This document shows positions 48,159 to 60,424 of a DNA stretch of 64,000 nt, in pieces. Origin of the DNA: Luteimonas sp. (GTDB lineage: Bacteria; Pseudomonadota; Gammaproteobacteria; Xanthomonadales; Xanthomonadaceae); assembly GCA_024707405.1 (NCBI GenBank), contig JANPZU010000003.1, positions 62,001-126,000 of the forward strand. The letters run 5' to 3'. How positions within the stretch are numbered: position 1 is the stretch's first letter; each line of letters starts with the position of its first letter. Position numbers and translations under genes: made by a program. Below the pieces are notes generated by a model. It ran no database searches, had not been told where the DNA came from, and saw only the letters and a list, made by a program, of their open reading frames with translations.

Positions 48159-49850
48159 TCAGATCCGCGATGCGGAGAGTTCGATGTCCGCGTTGCGCCA
48201 CGCCTCGGCGAATTGCCTGCGCACTTGTGCGGCTTCGGGCTTGCGTTGCGCCTCGAGGCTCTTCGCCAGGCCGAACAACGACCAGCCGTTGCCGGGATTG
48301 CGCCGCAGTTCCTCGCGATAGACCGCCTCCGCATCGGCCGCACGCCCGGCGTCGAGCAGTACCGCGCCCAGCGTCTGCCGGACCGGCGCGTGCCAGCCGG
48401 GCGGTTCGTCATAGGGAATGCCGTCCTCGATCGCGACAGCCTCGTGCAATGCGGCCACGGCTTCGTCGTACTGCTTGCGCGAGGCGGCGACCTCCGCGGT
48501 GAGCGTGCGCTCGGCGATGCGTGCGGCATGGGCCAGCGGATAGCGATCCCACACCAGCAGCGCATCCATCGCGGGATCCGCGGCCAGCGGGCGCAACGCG
48601 GCCAGGTGTTCGTCGGCGGCATCGCCCCGCCCTTGCCGGATCGCGGCCATGCCTTGGGCGTAATGCCAGATCGCGGTGACATACGGTAGGTTGGGCGCGG
48701 GATTGTCTGCCGCGACGATGTCATCCCAGCGTCCGAAACGCACGCGGTCGAACCACGGCGTCAGCCAGTAATGCTGCAGGCCGGCGAAGCCCGGCTCGCG
48801 CATCAGCTGCTGCAGGTTCGTGCGCTCGGCCGTGGTATCCGCCGCACCCTTCGCCACCGCGCCATTGCCTTCCATGCTGGCCGCGAACCACAGGAAATGA
48901 TGGTTGTGCGGCACGTAGCCGAGCGGGTAGACGCCCTGCGTATTGCCACGGCACAACGCGAGGTAGGCATCGTCGGCCTCGACCGCACGCTGGTTGGCGA
49001 TCACCGCATCGTGCCAGCGGCCGACGCGCGCGTAGATGTGCGCCGGCATGTGCACGAGGTGGCCCGATCCCGGCACCAGTTCGCGCAGGCGATCGGCCGC
49101 GGCAACGCCGCGCCCCGGATCGGCCGACGCTTCGACGGCATGCACGTAGAGATGCAGCGCGCCGGCATGGTCGGGATCGCGCGCCATCACCGATTCCAGC
49201 ACCTGCACCACTTCCGCGGTGTGCCCCTTGGGCTGCAGTTGCGCGTCGTAGTAATCCCAAGGCTGCAGATCCATCAGCGCCTCGGCCAGGAACACCGCGG
49301 CATCCAGGTCGTCCGGGCGCTTGCGCACCAGTTCGCGCGTGGCGGTGGCATAGGCTTCGTCGAGCGCACTGCGATCCTCCGGCGGATGCTCGGCGTAACG
49401 CGCGGACAAGGCTTCGATGAACGACTGCTCGCGCTCACCCGCACCCGGCGCAAGCTCGCGCGCACGCTGCAGCCTGTCCCAGGCGTCTGCATTGTCGACA
49501 GGATCCATCGCCGCATTGACGTGCGGCCCGAGCACCAGCGACGCACCCCACCAGCACATCGCGCATTGCGGATCGAGTTCGGCGGCCTTGAGGAACGAGC
49601 GCTCCGCGGCATCGTGATTGAAGCCGTAGGTCAGCATCAGCCCTTGGTCGAACCAGCGCTGCACCTCGGGATGCTTGGTCGTCACCGGGAAACTGTGGTT
49701 ACCGAGACCGTCGAGCAGATGCGCGCCCACCATTGCCATCTCGGGTGGCGACACCACCGGCTGCGTGGACGGTTCTTTCCTGCAACCGGCAACGGCGAGC
49801 ACCAGCAGCACGACGCCGCACGACAAGGCGGCAAGACCTCGGACGTCCAT
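48159..49850 (-). CDS. TPR-repeat lipoprotein
   Basis: The 563-residue product begins with a lipoprotein signal (MDVRGLAALSCGVVLLVLAVAGC). Repeated helix pairs of TPR type follow, for example RWFDQGLMLTYGFNHDAAERSFLKAAELDPQCAMCWWGASLVLGP and GHLVHMPAHIYARVGRWHDAVIANQRAVEADDAYL. The region PHNHHFLWFAASMEGN is repeated in relatives. It is anchored in the envelope and probably scaffolds proteins. Substrate or partner is not known. The ATG at 49850 was chosen for the signal sequence. Convergent with the phosphoglycerol transferase; about 85 bases from pilZ. Confidence 0.82.
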   Translation of the reverse strand: MDVRGLAALSCGVVLLVLAVAGCRKEPSTQPVVSPPEMAMVGAHLLDGLGNHSFPVTTKHPEVQRWFDQGLMLTYGFNHDAAERSFLKAAELDPQCAMCWWGASLVLGPHVNAAMDPVDNADAWDRLQRARELAPGAGEREQSFIEALSARYAEHPPEDRSALDEAYATATRELVRKRPDDLDAAVFLAEALMDLQPWDYYDAQLQPKGHTAEVVQVLESVMARDPDHAGALHLYVHAVEASADPGRGVAAADRLRELVPGSGHLVHMPAHIYARVGRWHDAVIANQRAVEADDAYLALCRGNTQGVYPLGYVPHNHHFLWFAASMEGNGAVAKGAADTTAERTNLQQLMREPGFAGLQHYWLTPWFDRVRFGRWDDIVAADNPAPNLPYVTAIWHYAQGMAAIRQGRGDAADEHLAALRPLAADPAMDALLVWDRYPLAHAARIAERTLTAEVAASRKQYDEAVAALHEAVAIEDGIPYDEPPGWHAPVRQTLGAVLLDAGRAADAEAVYREELRRNPGNGWSLFGLAKSLEAQRKPEAAQVRRQFAEAWRNADIELSASRI

Positions 49851-49934
49851 GGCGTTATCCGGGGAGACGGGGGAATACGCCAGCAAACGCCACGACCACG
49901 CGCGACCGGACAAGCCGGCCACCCGCGACCGGCC

Positions 49935-50294
49935 CTACATGGTGTGCGTCGGCTTCTCGGCGTTGAGCGTGCCCGCCAGCAGGGTTTCGATCCGCCCCTT
50001 CACGCTTTCGCCTTCGGGCGTGTCGGCGAACTGCACGCCCACGCCTGCGGTGCGCGCACCCTGTGCGCCGGTGGGCGTGACCCAGACCACCTTGCCGGCC
50101 ACCGGCAGGCGTTCGTTGGATTCTGGGAGGGTGAGCAGCAAGAAGACTTCGTCGCCCAGGAAATAGCGCTTGGGCGTGGGCACGAAGATGCCGCCGTGCT
50201 TGAGGTACGGCATGTAGGCGTTGTACAGCGCCGCCTTGTCCTTGACCGCGAGCGACAGGATGCCCTGCCGTGCGCCGCCTGCGGTTGCATTCAT
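49935..50294 (-). CDS. pilZ: PilZ-domain type IV pilus protein
   Basis: The 119-residue product has the PilZ fold (GILSLAVKDKAALYNAYMPYLKHGGIFVPTPKRYFLGDEVFLLLTLP and GVGVQFAD). It lacks the RxxxR/DxSxxG residues that bind c-di-GMP, as in founding-type PilZ proteins that act through partners in type IV pilus assembly (in Xanthomonas it binds FimX and PilB). It is encoded 4 bases after holB, the conserved tmk-holB-pilZ order. The ATG at 50294 (MNATAGGARQG) was chosen by domain extent. Confidence 0.92.
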   Translation of the reverse strand: MNATAGGARQGILSLAVKDKAALYNAYMPYLKHGGIFVPTPKRYFLGDEVFLLLTLPESNERLPVAGKVVWVTPTGAQGARTAGVGVQFADTPEGESVKGRIETLLAGTLNAEKPTHTM

Positions 50295-50298
50295 CCGT

Positions 50299-52933
<2,635 letters not shown>

Positions 52934-52971
52934 CCGGCGACCCCGTGTTGCGTTCGTCCGTCTTCATCCGC

Positions 52972-54345
52972 TCAGGATACCTCGCCCGGCCGTTCCTCCG
53001 GGTACAGCGCGGCCAGCATGCCCCGCGCCTTGGCCCGTGTTTCATCCAGCTCGCGCAGTGGGTCGGAGTCCGCAACGATGCCGGCACCGGTGCGGAAACG
53101 TGCCACGCCGCCTTCCACTTCGGCGCTGCGGATCAGGATGTTCAGGTCGAGGTCGCCATCGCGGTTCAGCCAGCCCATCGCGCCCGTGTACGCGCCGCGA
53201 CCGCCTGATTCCAGCTCGGCGATGATCTGCATGCAGCGCACCTTGGGGCAGCCGGTGATGGTGCCGCCGGGAAAGACTGCGCGGATCACTTGGCCCGGCG
53301 TGGCATCCTCGCGCAGGCGGCCGCGCACATTGCTGACGATGTGGTGGACGTGCGCGTAGCTTTCAACCGTCATCAGTTCGTCGACCTCGACGCTGCCCGG
53401 CGTACAGACGCGACCCAGGTCGTTGCGCTCCAGATCGACCAGCATCACGTGCTCGGCACGCTCCTTGGGATGGCCGACCAGTTCACGGATACGCGAAGCA
53501 TCGTCGTCACCTTCAAAGCGCGGGCGGGTGCCGGCAATGGGGCGCGTTTCGACCACGTCACCGCGGATCGACACCAGCCTCTCGGGCGATGCGCTCACTA
53601 CGGCCCAGCCATCGCCGGCGAACAGGCCGGCGAAGGGTGCCGGATTGGCAACGCGCGATCGCGCGTAGAGGCGCGCCGGATCCAGCGTCGATTCGAAGCG
53701 CGCCTGCCAGCCACGCGACAGGTTGGCCTGGAAGATGTCGCCGGCTGCAAGATAGTCGAGGATGCGCGACACACCGCGAGTGAATGCTTCCGGTGCATCT
53801 TCGTCCAACGCAACGGGCGGCGTCCACGCCGGCAACGGCGGCAGCGTTCGCGACGCTGTCGCATCCGCGGCGATCGCATCGAGCATCGCTTCGTTGCCCG
53901 ACTCCGCCACCGCGATGCATTCGCCGGTGGTGCGATCGCGCAGCACGGCGGCGGGACAACGCAAGGCGACAGCGACCGGCAGCCCGCCGCGTGCCGCCGG
54001 CAGGTCGAGTACCGGTTCCACCTGCGCGGCGAGTTCATAGCCCAGGAACAGGGCCCAGCCGCCGCGGAACGGCCATCGCGGCTCTTCGCGCGTGATGCGA
54101 AGTGACTGCCATCGTGCATCCAGCGCATCGAGGAACGATGCTTCAATGCGTGCGCCGGACTGGTCACGCACGATGCCCTCGGCATCGAGCCCGAGTTGCC
54201 CGCCATCCGTCGCGAGCAGCATGTCCCAGCGCGCCTGCGCGGTGCCGTGCGCCACCGATTGCAGCAGCAGCGGATGACGCGACGGATCGGCCCGGTGCAG
54301 TGCGAGCAGGTCGGTATCCGGCGGAAGCGGTCGGGTGGTCAGCAT
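52972..54345 (-). CDS. pabB: Aminodeoxychorismate synthase component I (PabB-type)
   Basis: This chorismate-utilising enzyme starts p-aminobenzoate (folate) synthesis with PabA. The 457-residue product has the family core: EAFTRGVSRILDYLAAGDIFQANLSRG, SASPERLVSI, RPIAGTRPR, KERAEHVMLVDLERNDLGRVC, SYAHVHHIVSNV and GGTITGCPKVRCMQIIAELE. At position 271 the residue is Ala (PIAGT), where E. coli PabB has the Lys of PIKGT; anthranilate synthase TrpE also has Ala here. So an anthranilate-synthase-like activity is possible. The locus, between fabF and mltG, is the pab locus of gammaproteobacteria, which favours PabB. The ATG at 54345 was chosen. Confidence 0.85.
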   Translation of the reverse strand: MLTTRPLPPDTDLLALHRADPSRHPLLLQSVAHGTAQARWDMLLATDGGQLGLDAEGIVRDQSGARIEASFLDALDARWQSLRITREEPRWPFRGGWALFLGYELAAQVEPVLDLPAARGGLPVAVALRCPAAVLRDRTTGECIAVAESGNEAMLDAIAADATASRTLPPLPAWTPPVALDEDAPEAFTRGVSRILDYLAAGDIFQANLSRGWQARFESTLDPARLYARSRVANPAPFAGLFAGDGWAVVSASPERLVSIRGDVVETRPIAGTRPRFEGDDDASRIRELVGHPKERAEHVMLVDLERNDLGRVCTPGSVEVDELMTVESYAHVHHIVSNVRGRLREDATPGQVIRAVFPGGTITGCPKVRCMQIIAELESGGRGAYTGAMGWLNRDGDLDLNILIRSAEVEGGVARFRTGAGIVADSDPLRELDETRAKARGMLAALYPEERPGEVS

Positions 54346-54498
54346 CTGGAGCGGATTGTCTCGCGAACGGGAGGCGAATGCCTTCGCGATGGACGGCGCA
54401 TTCCGTGGATGCGACCCAGGTCGAGCCATCGAGCCCTGCGGTGCAGCCAGGGCACGATGGCAGCGGCTCCGTCGCCCGCGCGGGACGACGGGCAGGCG

Positions 54499-55737
54499 TC
54501 AGACGCGGCGGAAGATCAGCGTGCCGTTGGTGCCGCCGAAGCCGAACGAATTCGACAGCGCGATGTCGATCTTCTTCTCGCGCGCGGTGTGCGGCACATA
54601 GTCGAGGTCGCAACCTTCGGACGGGTTGTCCAGGTTGATCGTCGGCGGGATCACGCCGGCATGGATGGCCATCGTCGAGAACACCGCCTCCACGCCACCC
54701 GCTGCACCCAGCAGGTGCCCGGTCATCGACTTGGTCGAGCTGACCATCAGCTTCGAAGCGTGCGCGCCGAACACCGACTTGATGCCCATGGTCTCGGCCA
54801 GGTCGCCCGCAGGCGTCGAGGTGCCGTGCGCGTTGATGTAGTCCACCTGCGACGGGTCGATGCCGGCATCGTGCAGCGCGGCGACCATGCAGCGCGCGCC
54901 ACCCTCGCCGTTCTCGCTCGGCGCAGTCATGTGGTGGGCGTCGCCGCTCATGCCGAAGCCGGCGAGTTCGGCGTAGATGCGCGCGCCACGCGCCTTCGCG
55001 CGCTCGTACTCTTCCAGGATCAGCACGCCGGCGCCGTCGCCCATGACGAAACCGTCACGGCCTTCGTCCCACGGGCGCGAGGCGCGCTCGGGATCATCGT
55101 TGCGCGTGGACAGCGCCTTCATCGCGCAGAACCCGCCCAGCGAGGTCGGCGAGGTGGCATATTCGGCGCCGCCGGCGATCATTGCGTCGGCATCGCCGTA
55201 CTGGATCATTCGCGCGGCCAGGCCGATGTTGTGCGTGGCCGTGGTGCATGCGGTGACCACCGCGATGTTCGGGCCCTTGGCACCGGTCATGATCGACACC
55301 TGGCCCGAGACCATGTTGATGATCGTGCTGGGCACGTAGAACGGCGAGATCTTGCGCGGGCCGCCCTCGTGGTACTTGATCGCGGTTTCCTCGATGCCCT
55401 TGAGGCCACCGATGCCGGCACCGACCGCCACGCCGATGCGCTCGGCATCGGCGCCGCCGATCTCGAGGCCCGCGTCGGCGATCGCCATCATCGAGGCGGC
55501 AATGCCGTAGTGCACGAAGGGATCCATCTTCTTGATGTCCTTCGGCGCGATCCACCGAGCGGGATCGAAATCCTTCACTTCACCGGCAATGCGCGTGGCG
55601 AAGGCGGAGACATCGAAACTGGTGATCGGGCCGATGCCGGAACGGCCGTTGGCGATGCCGTCCCAGCTCGATGCCAGGTCGTTGCCCAGCGGCGACAGGA
55701 TGCCGAGACCGGTGATGACGACGCGACGCTTGGACAT
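54499..55737 (-). CDS. fabF: Beta-ketoacyl-ACP synthase II
   Basis: FabF extends acyl-ACP chains and makes cis-vaccenate. The 412-residue thiolase-fold protein has the active Cys164 ([10 protein letters not shown]) and the two His in [10 protein letters not shown] and [13 protein letters not shown], with [11 protein letters not shown] near the end. The ATG at 55737 ([10 protein letters not shown]) gives the family length and has a CAGGAG ribosome site 8 bases upstream. It lies 149 bases after acpP, a gap with GC-rich hairpins that may reduce read-through from the highly expressed acpP. Confidence 0.97.
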   Translation of the reverse strand: MSKRRVVITGLGILSPLGNDLASSWDGIANGRSGIGPITSFDVSAFATRIAGEVKDFDPARWIAPKDIKKMDPFVHYGIAASMMAIADAGLEIGGADAERIGVAVGAGIGGLKGIEETAIKYHEGGPRKISPFYVPSTIINMVSGQVSIMTGAKGPNIAVVTACTTATHNIGLAARMIQYGDADAMIAGGAEYATSPTSLGGFCAMKALSTRNDDPERASRPWDEGRDGFVMGDGAGVLILEEYERAKARGARIYAELAGFGMSGDAHHMTAPSENGEGGARCMVAALHDAGIDPSQVDYINAHGTSTPAGDLAETMGIKSVFGAHASKLMVSSTKSMTGHLLGAAGGVEAVFSTMAIHAGVIPPTINLDNPSEGCDLDYVPHTAREKKIDIALSNSFGFGGTNGTLIFRRV

Positions 55738-55886
55738 TGCTGACTCCTGCATGGATCTGCCTGCGCGCGGCATGCCCGCCGCGCAAACGCACGAGGCCGC
55801 AACGCGGCCCCGTGGTGTTTGTCCGGGAACCGCGCGAGGGCGGCTCCCGATTCCCTGCCCGGATGCAAGGCCGGGCAAGCAAGGCG

Positions 55887-56126
55887 TCAGCTCTTGACGT
55901 GCGCCTTGATGTAATCGATGGCCTGCTGCACCGAGGTGATCTTCTCGGCTTCCTCGTCCGGGATCTCGCACTCGAACTCTTCTTCGAGCGCCATCACCAG
56001 CTCGACGGTATCCAGCGAGTCGGCGCCGAGGTCGTCGACGAAGGAGGCGCTGTTGCTGACTTCTTCTTCCTTGACGCCCAGTTGTTCGACCACGATCTTC
56101 TTGACGCGTTCTTCGATGCTGCTCAT
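55887..56126 (-). CDS. acpP: Acyl carrier protein
   Basis: ACP carries growing acyl chains on phosphopantetheine attached to Ser37 ([13 protein letters not shown]). The 79-residue acidic protein has the usual four-helix sequence. It is flanked by fabG and fabF, as in E. coli. A stem over the fabG stop and a candidate promoter at 56163-56168 suggest it also has its own transcript. Confidence 0.98.
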   Translation of the reverse strand: MSSIEERVKKIVVEQLGVKEEEVSNSASFVDDLGADSLDTVELVMALEEEFECEIPDEEAEKITSVQQAIDYIKAHVKS

Positions 56127-56162
56127 GGGTTGTTGGCTCCGCGGAGGGATGTTTCGGTGGAT

Positions 56163-56168
56163 AGTGTA
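56163..56168 (-). promoter_or_regulatory. Candidate -10 element for acpP
   Basis: TACACT (inside TTACACTAT) lies 37 bases before the acpP ATG in the fabG-acpP gap. No good -35 is seen. It would allow separate, strong expression of acpP. Confidence 0.4.
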
Positions 56169-56224
56169 AGGGAAAGCCGGAGGGCGGGCGCAGCGACGCG
56201 CATCGCCTTTTGGTTCAATGGTTT

Positions 56225-56250
56225 GCCGTGATGTCCGGTGGCATCACGGC
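56225..56250 (-). terminator. Hairpin over the end of fabG
   Basis: GCCGTGATG (minus strand) and CATCACGGC form a 9-base-pair perfect stem with an 8-base loop, containing the fabG stop codon. It is followed by AAACCATTG rather than a T run, so it is more likely an mRNA-stabilising or attenuating stem than a full terminator. Confidence 0.5.
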
Positions 56251-56987
56251 ATGTACATGCCGCCGTTGACGTGCAGGGTCTCGCCGGTGATGTAACCGGC
56301 GCCGGGGCCGGCCAGGAAAGCCACTGCGTTGGCGATGTCGTTCGCTTCGCCCAGGCGTCCCAACGCGATCTGCGACAGCAACGCGTTCTTCGCGTCCTCG
56401 GGCAGCGCCGCGGTCATGTCGGTGGCGATGAAGCCCGGCGCGACCACGTTGACGGTCACGCCGCGCGAACCGATCTCCTTCGCCAGCGACTTGCTGAACG
56501 CGATGATGCCGGCCTTGGCCGCGGCGTAGTTGGTCTGCCCGGCGTTGCCGGTCACGCCGATCACCGAAGCGATGTTGATGATGCGGCCCTTGCGCGCCTT
56601 CATCATGTTGCGCATGACCGCCTTCGAGCTGCGGTAGACGCTGGTCAGGTTGGTGTCGAGGATGGCCTGCCAGTCCTCGTCCTTCATCCGCATCAGCAGG
56701 TTGTCGCGGGTGATGCCGGCGTTGTTGACCAGGATCGAGATCGCGCCGACGTTCTTGCCGACTTCCTCGACGAGTTCCTCGATGGCGCCGGGCTGCGACA
56801 CGTCGAGCACGCGGCCATGGCCGCCCTGCGCCTTCAGCCTTTCCGCGATCGCGTTGGCGCCCGAGTCACTGGTCGCGGTGCCGACCACCGTCGCGCCCTG
56901 CGCGGCCAGCGTGTCCGCGATCGCCGCGCCGATGCCGCGGCTTGCGCCGGTGACGAGCGCGATTTCGCCTTGCAATGCCTGTGCCAT
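56244..56987 (-). CDS. fabG: 3-oxoacyl-ACP reductase
   Basis: FabG reduces beta-ketoacyl-ACP with NADPH. The 247-residue short-chain dehydrogenase has the cofactor motif [17 protein letters not shown], the Ser-Tyr-Lys triad ([17 protein letters not shown]) and FIATDM. The ATG at 56987 ([11 protein letters not shown]) was chosen; the longer frame is not homologous. It lies between fabD and acpP. Confidence 0.97.
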   Translation of the reverse strand: MAQALQGEIALVTGASRGIGAAIADTLAAQGATVVGTATSDSGANAIAERLKAQGGHGRVLDVSQPGAIEELVEEVGKNVGAISILVNNAGITRDNLLMRMKDEDWQAILDTNLTSVYRSSKAVMRNMMKARKGRIINIASVIGVTGNAGQTNYAAAKAGIIAFSKSLAKEIGSRGVTVNVVAPGFIATDMTAALPEDAKNALLSQIALGRLGEANDIANAVAFLAGPGAGYITGETLHVNGGMYMP

Positions 56988-57039
56988 GTTCGGTGTATCC
57001 GTTGGAATGCGTGGATTGTAGTGGGCGAAGGCCCCAGGG

Positions 57040-57987
57040 TCAGCCCGCGGGCCAGGCCTCGATGGCGCCGCCGAAATCTTCCGGCGAGCCGATCGCACGG
57101 GCATCGATGCCCTTGTCGATGCGCTTCACCAGTCCGGCCAGCACCTTGCCCGGGCCGGACTCGGCGATGCGCGTGGTGCCATCCGCCGCCAGTGCCTGCA
57201 CGCAGCGCGTCCATTGCACCGGCAGGTACAACTGGCGCACCAGCGCATCGCGGATCGCCTGCACGCCGTCGTGCACTTCAGCATCGACGTTCTGCACGAT
57301 CGGCAACACCGGTTCGCGCCAGGCCAGCCCCGCCATCGTCTCCGACAGGCGGTTGGCCGCTTCGCGCATCATCGGCGTGTGCGAGGGCACGCTGACAGCC
57401 AGCTTGACCACCTTTCGCACGCCCTTCTCCGACAGCATCGCGATCGCACGATCCACTGCGGCGGCATCTCCGCCGATGACGATCTGGCCGGGCGAGTTGT
57501 AATTGGCAGGCACCACGATATCGCTGTGCGAGGCGGCCTTGCAGACCTCTTCCACCAGCGCGTCGTCGGCGCCGAGGACTGCGGCCATCGCCCCGGTGCC
57601 GGCGGGCGCGGCGTCCTGCATCAACTGTCCGCGGATGCGTACCAGGTGCGCGGCATCGCGCAGCGACAACGTTTCGGCAGCGACCAGCGCGGTGTATTCG
57701 CCGAGACTGTGTCCAGCGAGTCGTGCCGGCATCGCGCCCCCCTCCTGCCGCCAGGCGCGCCAGACCGCCACGCCCGCGGCGAGCAGCGCCGGCTGGGTGT
57801 ATTCGGTGCGGTTGAGCTGTTCTTCCGGCCCCTGCTGCGACAGCGCCCAGAGGTCGACGCCGGCGCCGTCGGAGGCCTCGGCGAAGGTCTCGCGCACCAC
57901 AGGATGCAGGTCGGACAGGCTGGCCAGCATACCCAGCGATTGCGAGCCCTGGCCCGGGAAGACGAATGCAAGTTGCGAATCGGTCAC
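57040..57987 (-). CDS. fabD: Malonyl-CoA:ACP transacylase
   Basis: FabD loads malonyl groups on ACP. The 315-residue product opens with QLAFVFPGQGSQSLGML, the conserved start, and has the nucleophile Ser94 in GHSLGEYTA and the second His in SVPSHTPMM. Initiation is most likely at GTG 57987 (VTDSQLAF); a GTG four codons upstream and a TTG at 58014 are alternatives. It lies between fabH and fabG. Confidence 0.95.
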   Translation of the reverse strand: MTDSQLAFVFPGQGSQSLGMLASLSDLHPVVRETFAEASDGAGVDLWALSQQGPEEQLNRTEYTQPALLAAGVAVWRAWRQEGGAMPARLAGHSLGEYTALVAAETLSLRDAAHLVRIRGQLMQDAAPAGTGAMAAVLGADDALVEEVCKAASHSDIVVPANYNSPGQIVIGGDAAAVDRAIAMLSEKGVRKVVKLAVSVPSHTPMMREAANRLSETMAGLAWREPVLPIVQNVDAEVHDGVQAIRDALVRQLYLPVQWTRCVQALAADGTTRIAESGPGKVLAGLVKRIDKGIDARAIGSPEDFGGAIEAWPAG

Positions 57988-58069
57988 GCGGTCATCCACG
58001 CAAAACGGCCGCAAATGTTAACGGCCCGGTCGGTGGATTGTCTGTACCGTGGCGTATTGCGCGCCGGGA

Positions 58070-59053
58070 TCAGTAACGCAGCAGCGCCGAACCCCAGGTG
58101 AAGCCGCCGCCGAAAGCCTCCAGCAGCAGCAACTGGCCACGCTGCACCTGACCCGAGCGCACGGCCTGGTCGAGTGCCAGCGGCACCGAACCGGACGAGG
58201 TGTTGCCATGCTTGTCGACGGTCACCACCACGCGATCCATCGGCATGTCCAGCCGCTTGGCGGTGGCTTCGATGATGCGCAGGTTGGCCTGGTGCGGGAT
58301 CAGCCAGTCGAGGTCGTGCTTGTCGAGGCCGTTGGCCTCCAGGGTCTCGTCGACCACCGAGTCCAACGCCCTGACCGCGTACTTGAACACGTCGCTGCCG
58401 GACATCTGGATGGCGACGCCGGCGTTCTTCTCGCCTTCCTTGAACCCGACCGAGACGCCGACCGGGTTCCACAGCAGTTCCTTCTTGCCGCCGTCGGCGT
58501 GGAGATGGGTGCTGAGGATGCCGGTCTCGGTATCGGCCTTGAGCACCACCGCGCCGGCACCGTCGCCGAACAGCACGGCGGTGGTGCGCTCGCCCCAGTC
58601 GACCATGCGCGTCAGGGTCTCGGCACCGACGACGAGCACCGTCTTCGCATCGCCGGACTTGATGAACTTGTCGGCCACCGACAGCGCGTAAAGAAAGCCC
58701 GAACACGCGGCATTGACGTCGAACGCGCCGCAGCCATTGGCACCAAGGCGATGCTGCAGCAAGCAGGCGGTCGAAGGGAAGATCAGGTCGGGCGTGGTGG
58801 TGCCGACGACGATCAGGTCGATCTCGGCCGCGGTCACGCCTGCAGCCTCCATCGCGCGGACGGAGGCGTGGTAGGCCAGGTCGCTGGTGGTCTCGCCCTC
58901 TGCGGCGATGTGCCGCTGGCGGATACCGGTGCGCGCCGCGATCCATTCGTCGCTGGTATCGACGAACTTGGCGAGGTCGTCGTTGGTCAGCACCTTCTCG
59001 GGCAGGTAGCTGCCGGTGCCTGCAATGCGGGAATAGATGCGGTCGCTGCTCAT
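58070..59053 (-). CDS. fabH: Beta-ketoacyl-ACP synthase III
   Basis: FabH starts fatty-acid synthesis from an acyl-CoA primer and malonyl-ACP. The 327-residue thiolase-fold protein has Cys117 ([11 protein letters not shown]), His in IPHQANLRI and Asn in [22 protein letters not shown] start region is typical. Whether it prefers acetyl-CoA or branched primers (common in Xanthomonadaceae, which make iso fatty acids) cannot be read here. A terminator separates it from rpmF. Confidence 0.97.
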   Translation of the reverse strand: MSSDRIYSRIAGTGSYLPEKVLTNDDLAKFVDTSDEWIAARTGIRQRHIAAEGETTSDLAYHASVRAMEAAGVTAAEIDLIVVGTTTPDLIFPSTACLLQHRLGANGCGAFDVNAACSGFLYALSVADKFIKSGDAKTVLVVGAETLTRMVDWGERTTAVLFGDGAGAVVLKADTETGILSTHLHADGGKKELLWNPVGVSVGFKEGEKNAGVAIQMSGSDVFKYAVRALDSVVDETLEANGLDKHDLDWLIPHQANLRIIEATAKRLDMPMDRVVVTVDKHGNTSSGSVPLALDQAVRSGQVQRGQLLLLEAFGGGFTWGSALLRY

Positions 59054-59106
59054 CTCGTGCGCGGGCCTCGCGTGGAGTGGGCCGGCATGGAGCGCCAGGC
59101 GCCTGC

Positions 59107-59139
59107 CGAAAAACGATCAGCCCGCGCGATGGCGGGCTG
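59107..59139 (-). terminator. Rho-independent terminator after rpmF
   Basis: On the minus strand AGCCCGC-CATCGC-GCGGGCT is followed by GATCGTTTTTCGG. A second stem, ACCCCGCC-TGC-GGCGGGGT-like (59150-59167), lies just before it. Together they should end most yceD-rpmF transcripts before fabH. Confidence 0.75.
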
Positions 59140-59177
59140 TCGGCCGGAACCCCGCCGCAGGCGGGGCGCCACGAGGA

Positions 59178-59372
59178 TCAATCTTCCTCGACGACCTTGG
59201 TCTTGGGCACGATGACCTGCTTGCCGCGGTAGTAGCCGTCAGCGGTCACGTGGTGGCGCAGGTGCGTCTCGCCCGTGGTCGGGTCGGTCGACAGCTGCTT
59301 GGCCGTCAGCGCGTCGTGCGAACGACGCTGGCCGCGGCGGGAAGGGGTGACTCGGGATTTCTGCACTGCCAT
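59178..59372 (-). CDS. rpmF: 50S ribosomal protein L32
   Basis: The 64-residue basic protein matches L32 ([39 protein letters not shown]). It is slightly longer than E. coli L32 at the C-terminus (KTKVVEED). It has no zinc-binding Cys pairs. It follows yceD by 22 bases, the conserved yceD-rpmF order. Confidence 0.97.
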   Translation of the reverse strand: MAVQKSRVTPSRRGQRRSHDALTAKQLSTDPTTGETHLRHHVTADGYYRGKQVIVPKTKVVEED

Positions 59373-59394
59373 GGGAATGACTCCGGAAAAAACT

Positions 59395-59916
59395 TCAGTT
59401 GTTTCGTTCTTGCTTCTTCAGTGCCGCCAAGGCCGAGAACGGATTGGCACGCACTTCCTCTTCTGTCGTCACCGGCCAGTCGCGCTCGACACCCTCCGAG
59501 CCCGGCTCCACCGGTACCACCGGTACCGCGAGGATCAACTCGTCCTCGACCAGTTCCGCGGGCCGCAACCCGCCATCCTCGGCAAGCAGCAGCGGTTCGT
59601 ATCCTTCCGGCAACCCGGCCTCGTCGGCTTCGTCGCGGATCAGGCCCAATCGCTGCACCAGCGCCACCGGGAGCACGAATCGACGCAGCGTCCGCTGGCA
59701 TACCAGCGGCAGGCCGGCATCGATCCGCAATTCCACGTAGGGCACCAGCATGGCGTCGCGATCGAAATCGAGCGAGAACGCCACGTCGCCGCCCTCGGCG
59801 TCAGCCAGCGCTTCTTGCAGCCGGGGCATCGACGACAACGGCAGGCGGCCCTCGAACCCACGGCGCGCGGCAACCATCCGCCAAGCGTCCAGGATCTCGG
59901 GCACATCGTTGGACAT
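59395..59916 (-). CDS. yceD: YceD family protein (DUF177)
   Basis: The 173-residue product has the YceD signature in [27 protein letters not shown] and the acidic C-terminus with [22 protein letters not shown] and [10 protein letters not shown]. Members act in 23S rRNA or L32 production, and the gene is nearly always in front of rpmF. The ATG at 59916 (MSNDVPEIL) was chosen. Confidence 0.92.
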   Translation of the reverse strand: MSNDVPEILDAWRMVAARRGFEGRLPLSSMPRLQEALADAEGGDVAFSLDFDRDAMLVPYVELRIDAGLPLVCQRTLRRFVLPVALVQRLGLIRDEADEAGLPEGYEPLLLAEDGGLRPAELVEDELILAVPVVPVEPGSEGVERDWPVTTEEEVRANPFSALAALKKQERNN

Positions 59917-60050
59917 AAGCCGCGGAATGTTAAGGATCGAGCCGCCGCCTGTCAAACCTGCACCCTGCCCGCAAGCCCTTGTCCGCCCACGGGTTTGCCC
60001 GGGGAACCAGCGGCGGGCAGACTGGCGCTCCTCCCTTCACGGCCTGCTGC

Positions 60051-60413
60051 GTGACCTGGATCCTCGCCACCCTTGCCGTGGCCGCCCTCGCGGCCTTCCT
60101 GGCCCAGATCGGCGTCCGCCGCCAAGGGCGCCAGCGCCGGCAGGCGGTCGCGCGGCTGCTGGACGCGGCCGACGCGCTCGAAGCGCGGCTGCGCGCCGCC
60201 CGATCCGAGATCGAAGCCATCGCCGGCAGCGACGAGAACCCGGTACGCGAGGCCATGCAGGAAATGCTCCGACACCGGCTCTGGCTGCAGCGCCACGGCG
60301 ATGCGGCGACGCTCGAAGACCTGGACACGGTGCGCGGCGCGATCGAATCCGCCCAGCGCAGCATCGACCACCAGTTGCTGCTGGTCGAACGCGCCCGCGC
60401 CCCGCTGCACTGA
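60051..60413 (+). CDS. Small membrane-anchored coiled-coil protein, unknown
   Basis: The 120-residue product from GTG 60051 has an N-terminal helix (WILATLAVAALAAFLAQIGV) and then two long Arg/Ala/Glu-rich helices (RQRRQAVARLLDAADALEARL, ATLEDLDTVRGAIESAQRSI) that look like a coiled-coil hairpin. I do not recognise a family. It is divergent from yceD and lies 11 bases before maf, so it is co-transcribed with maf. The start is uncertain; the frame is open upstream to 59979. Confidence 0.6.
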   Translation: MTWILATLAVAALAAFLAQIGVRRQGRQRRQAVARLLDAADALEARLRAARSEIEAIAGSDENPVREAMQEMLRHRLWLQRHGDAATLEDLDTVRGAIESAQRSIDHQLLLVERARAPLH

Positions 60414-60424
60414 AGCGCACCCAG

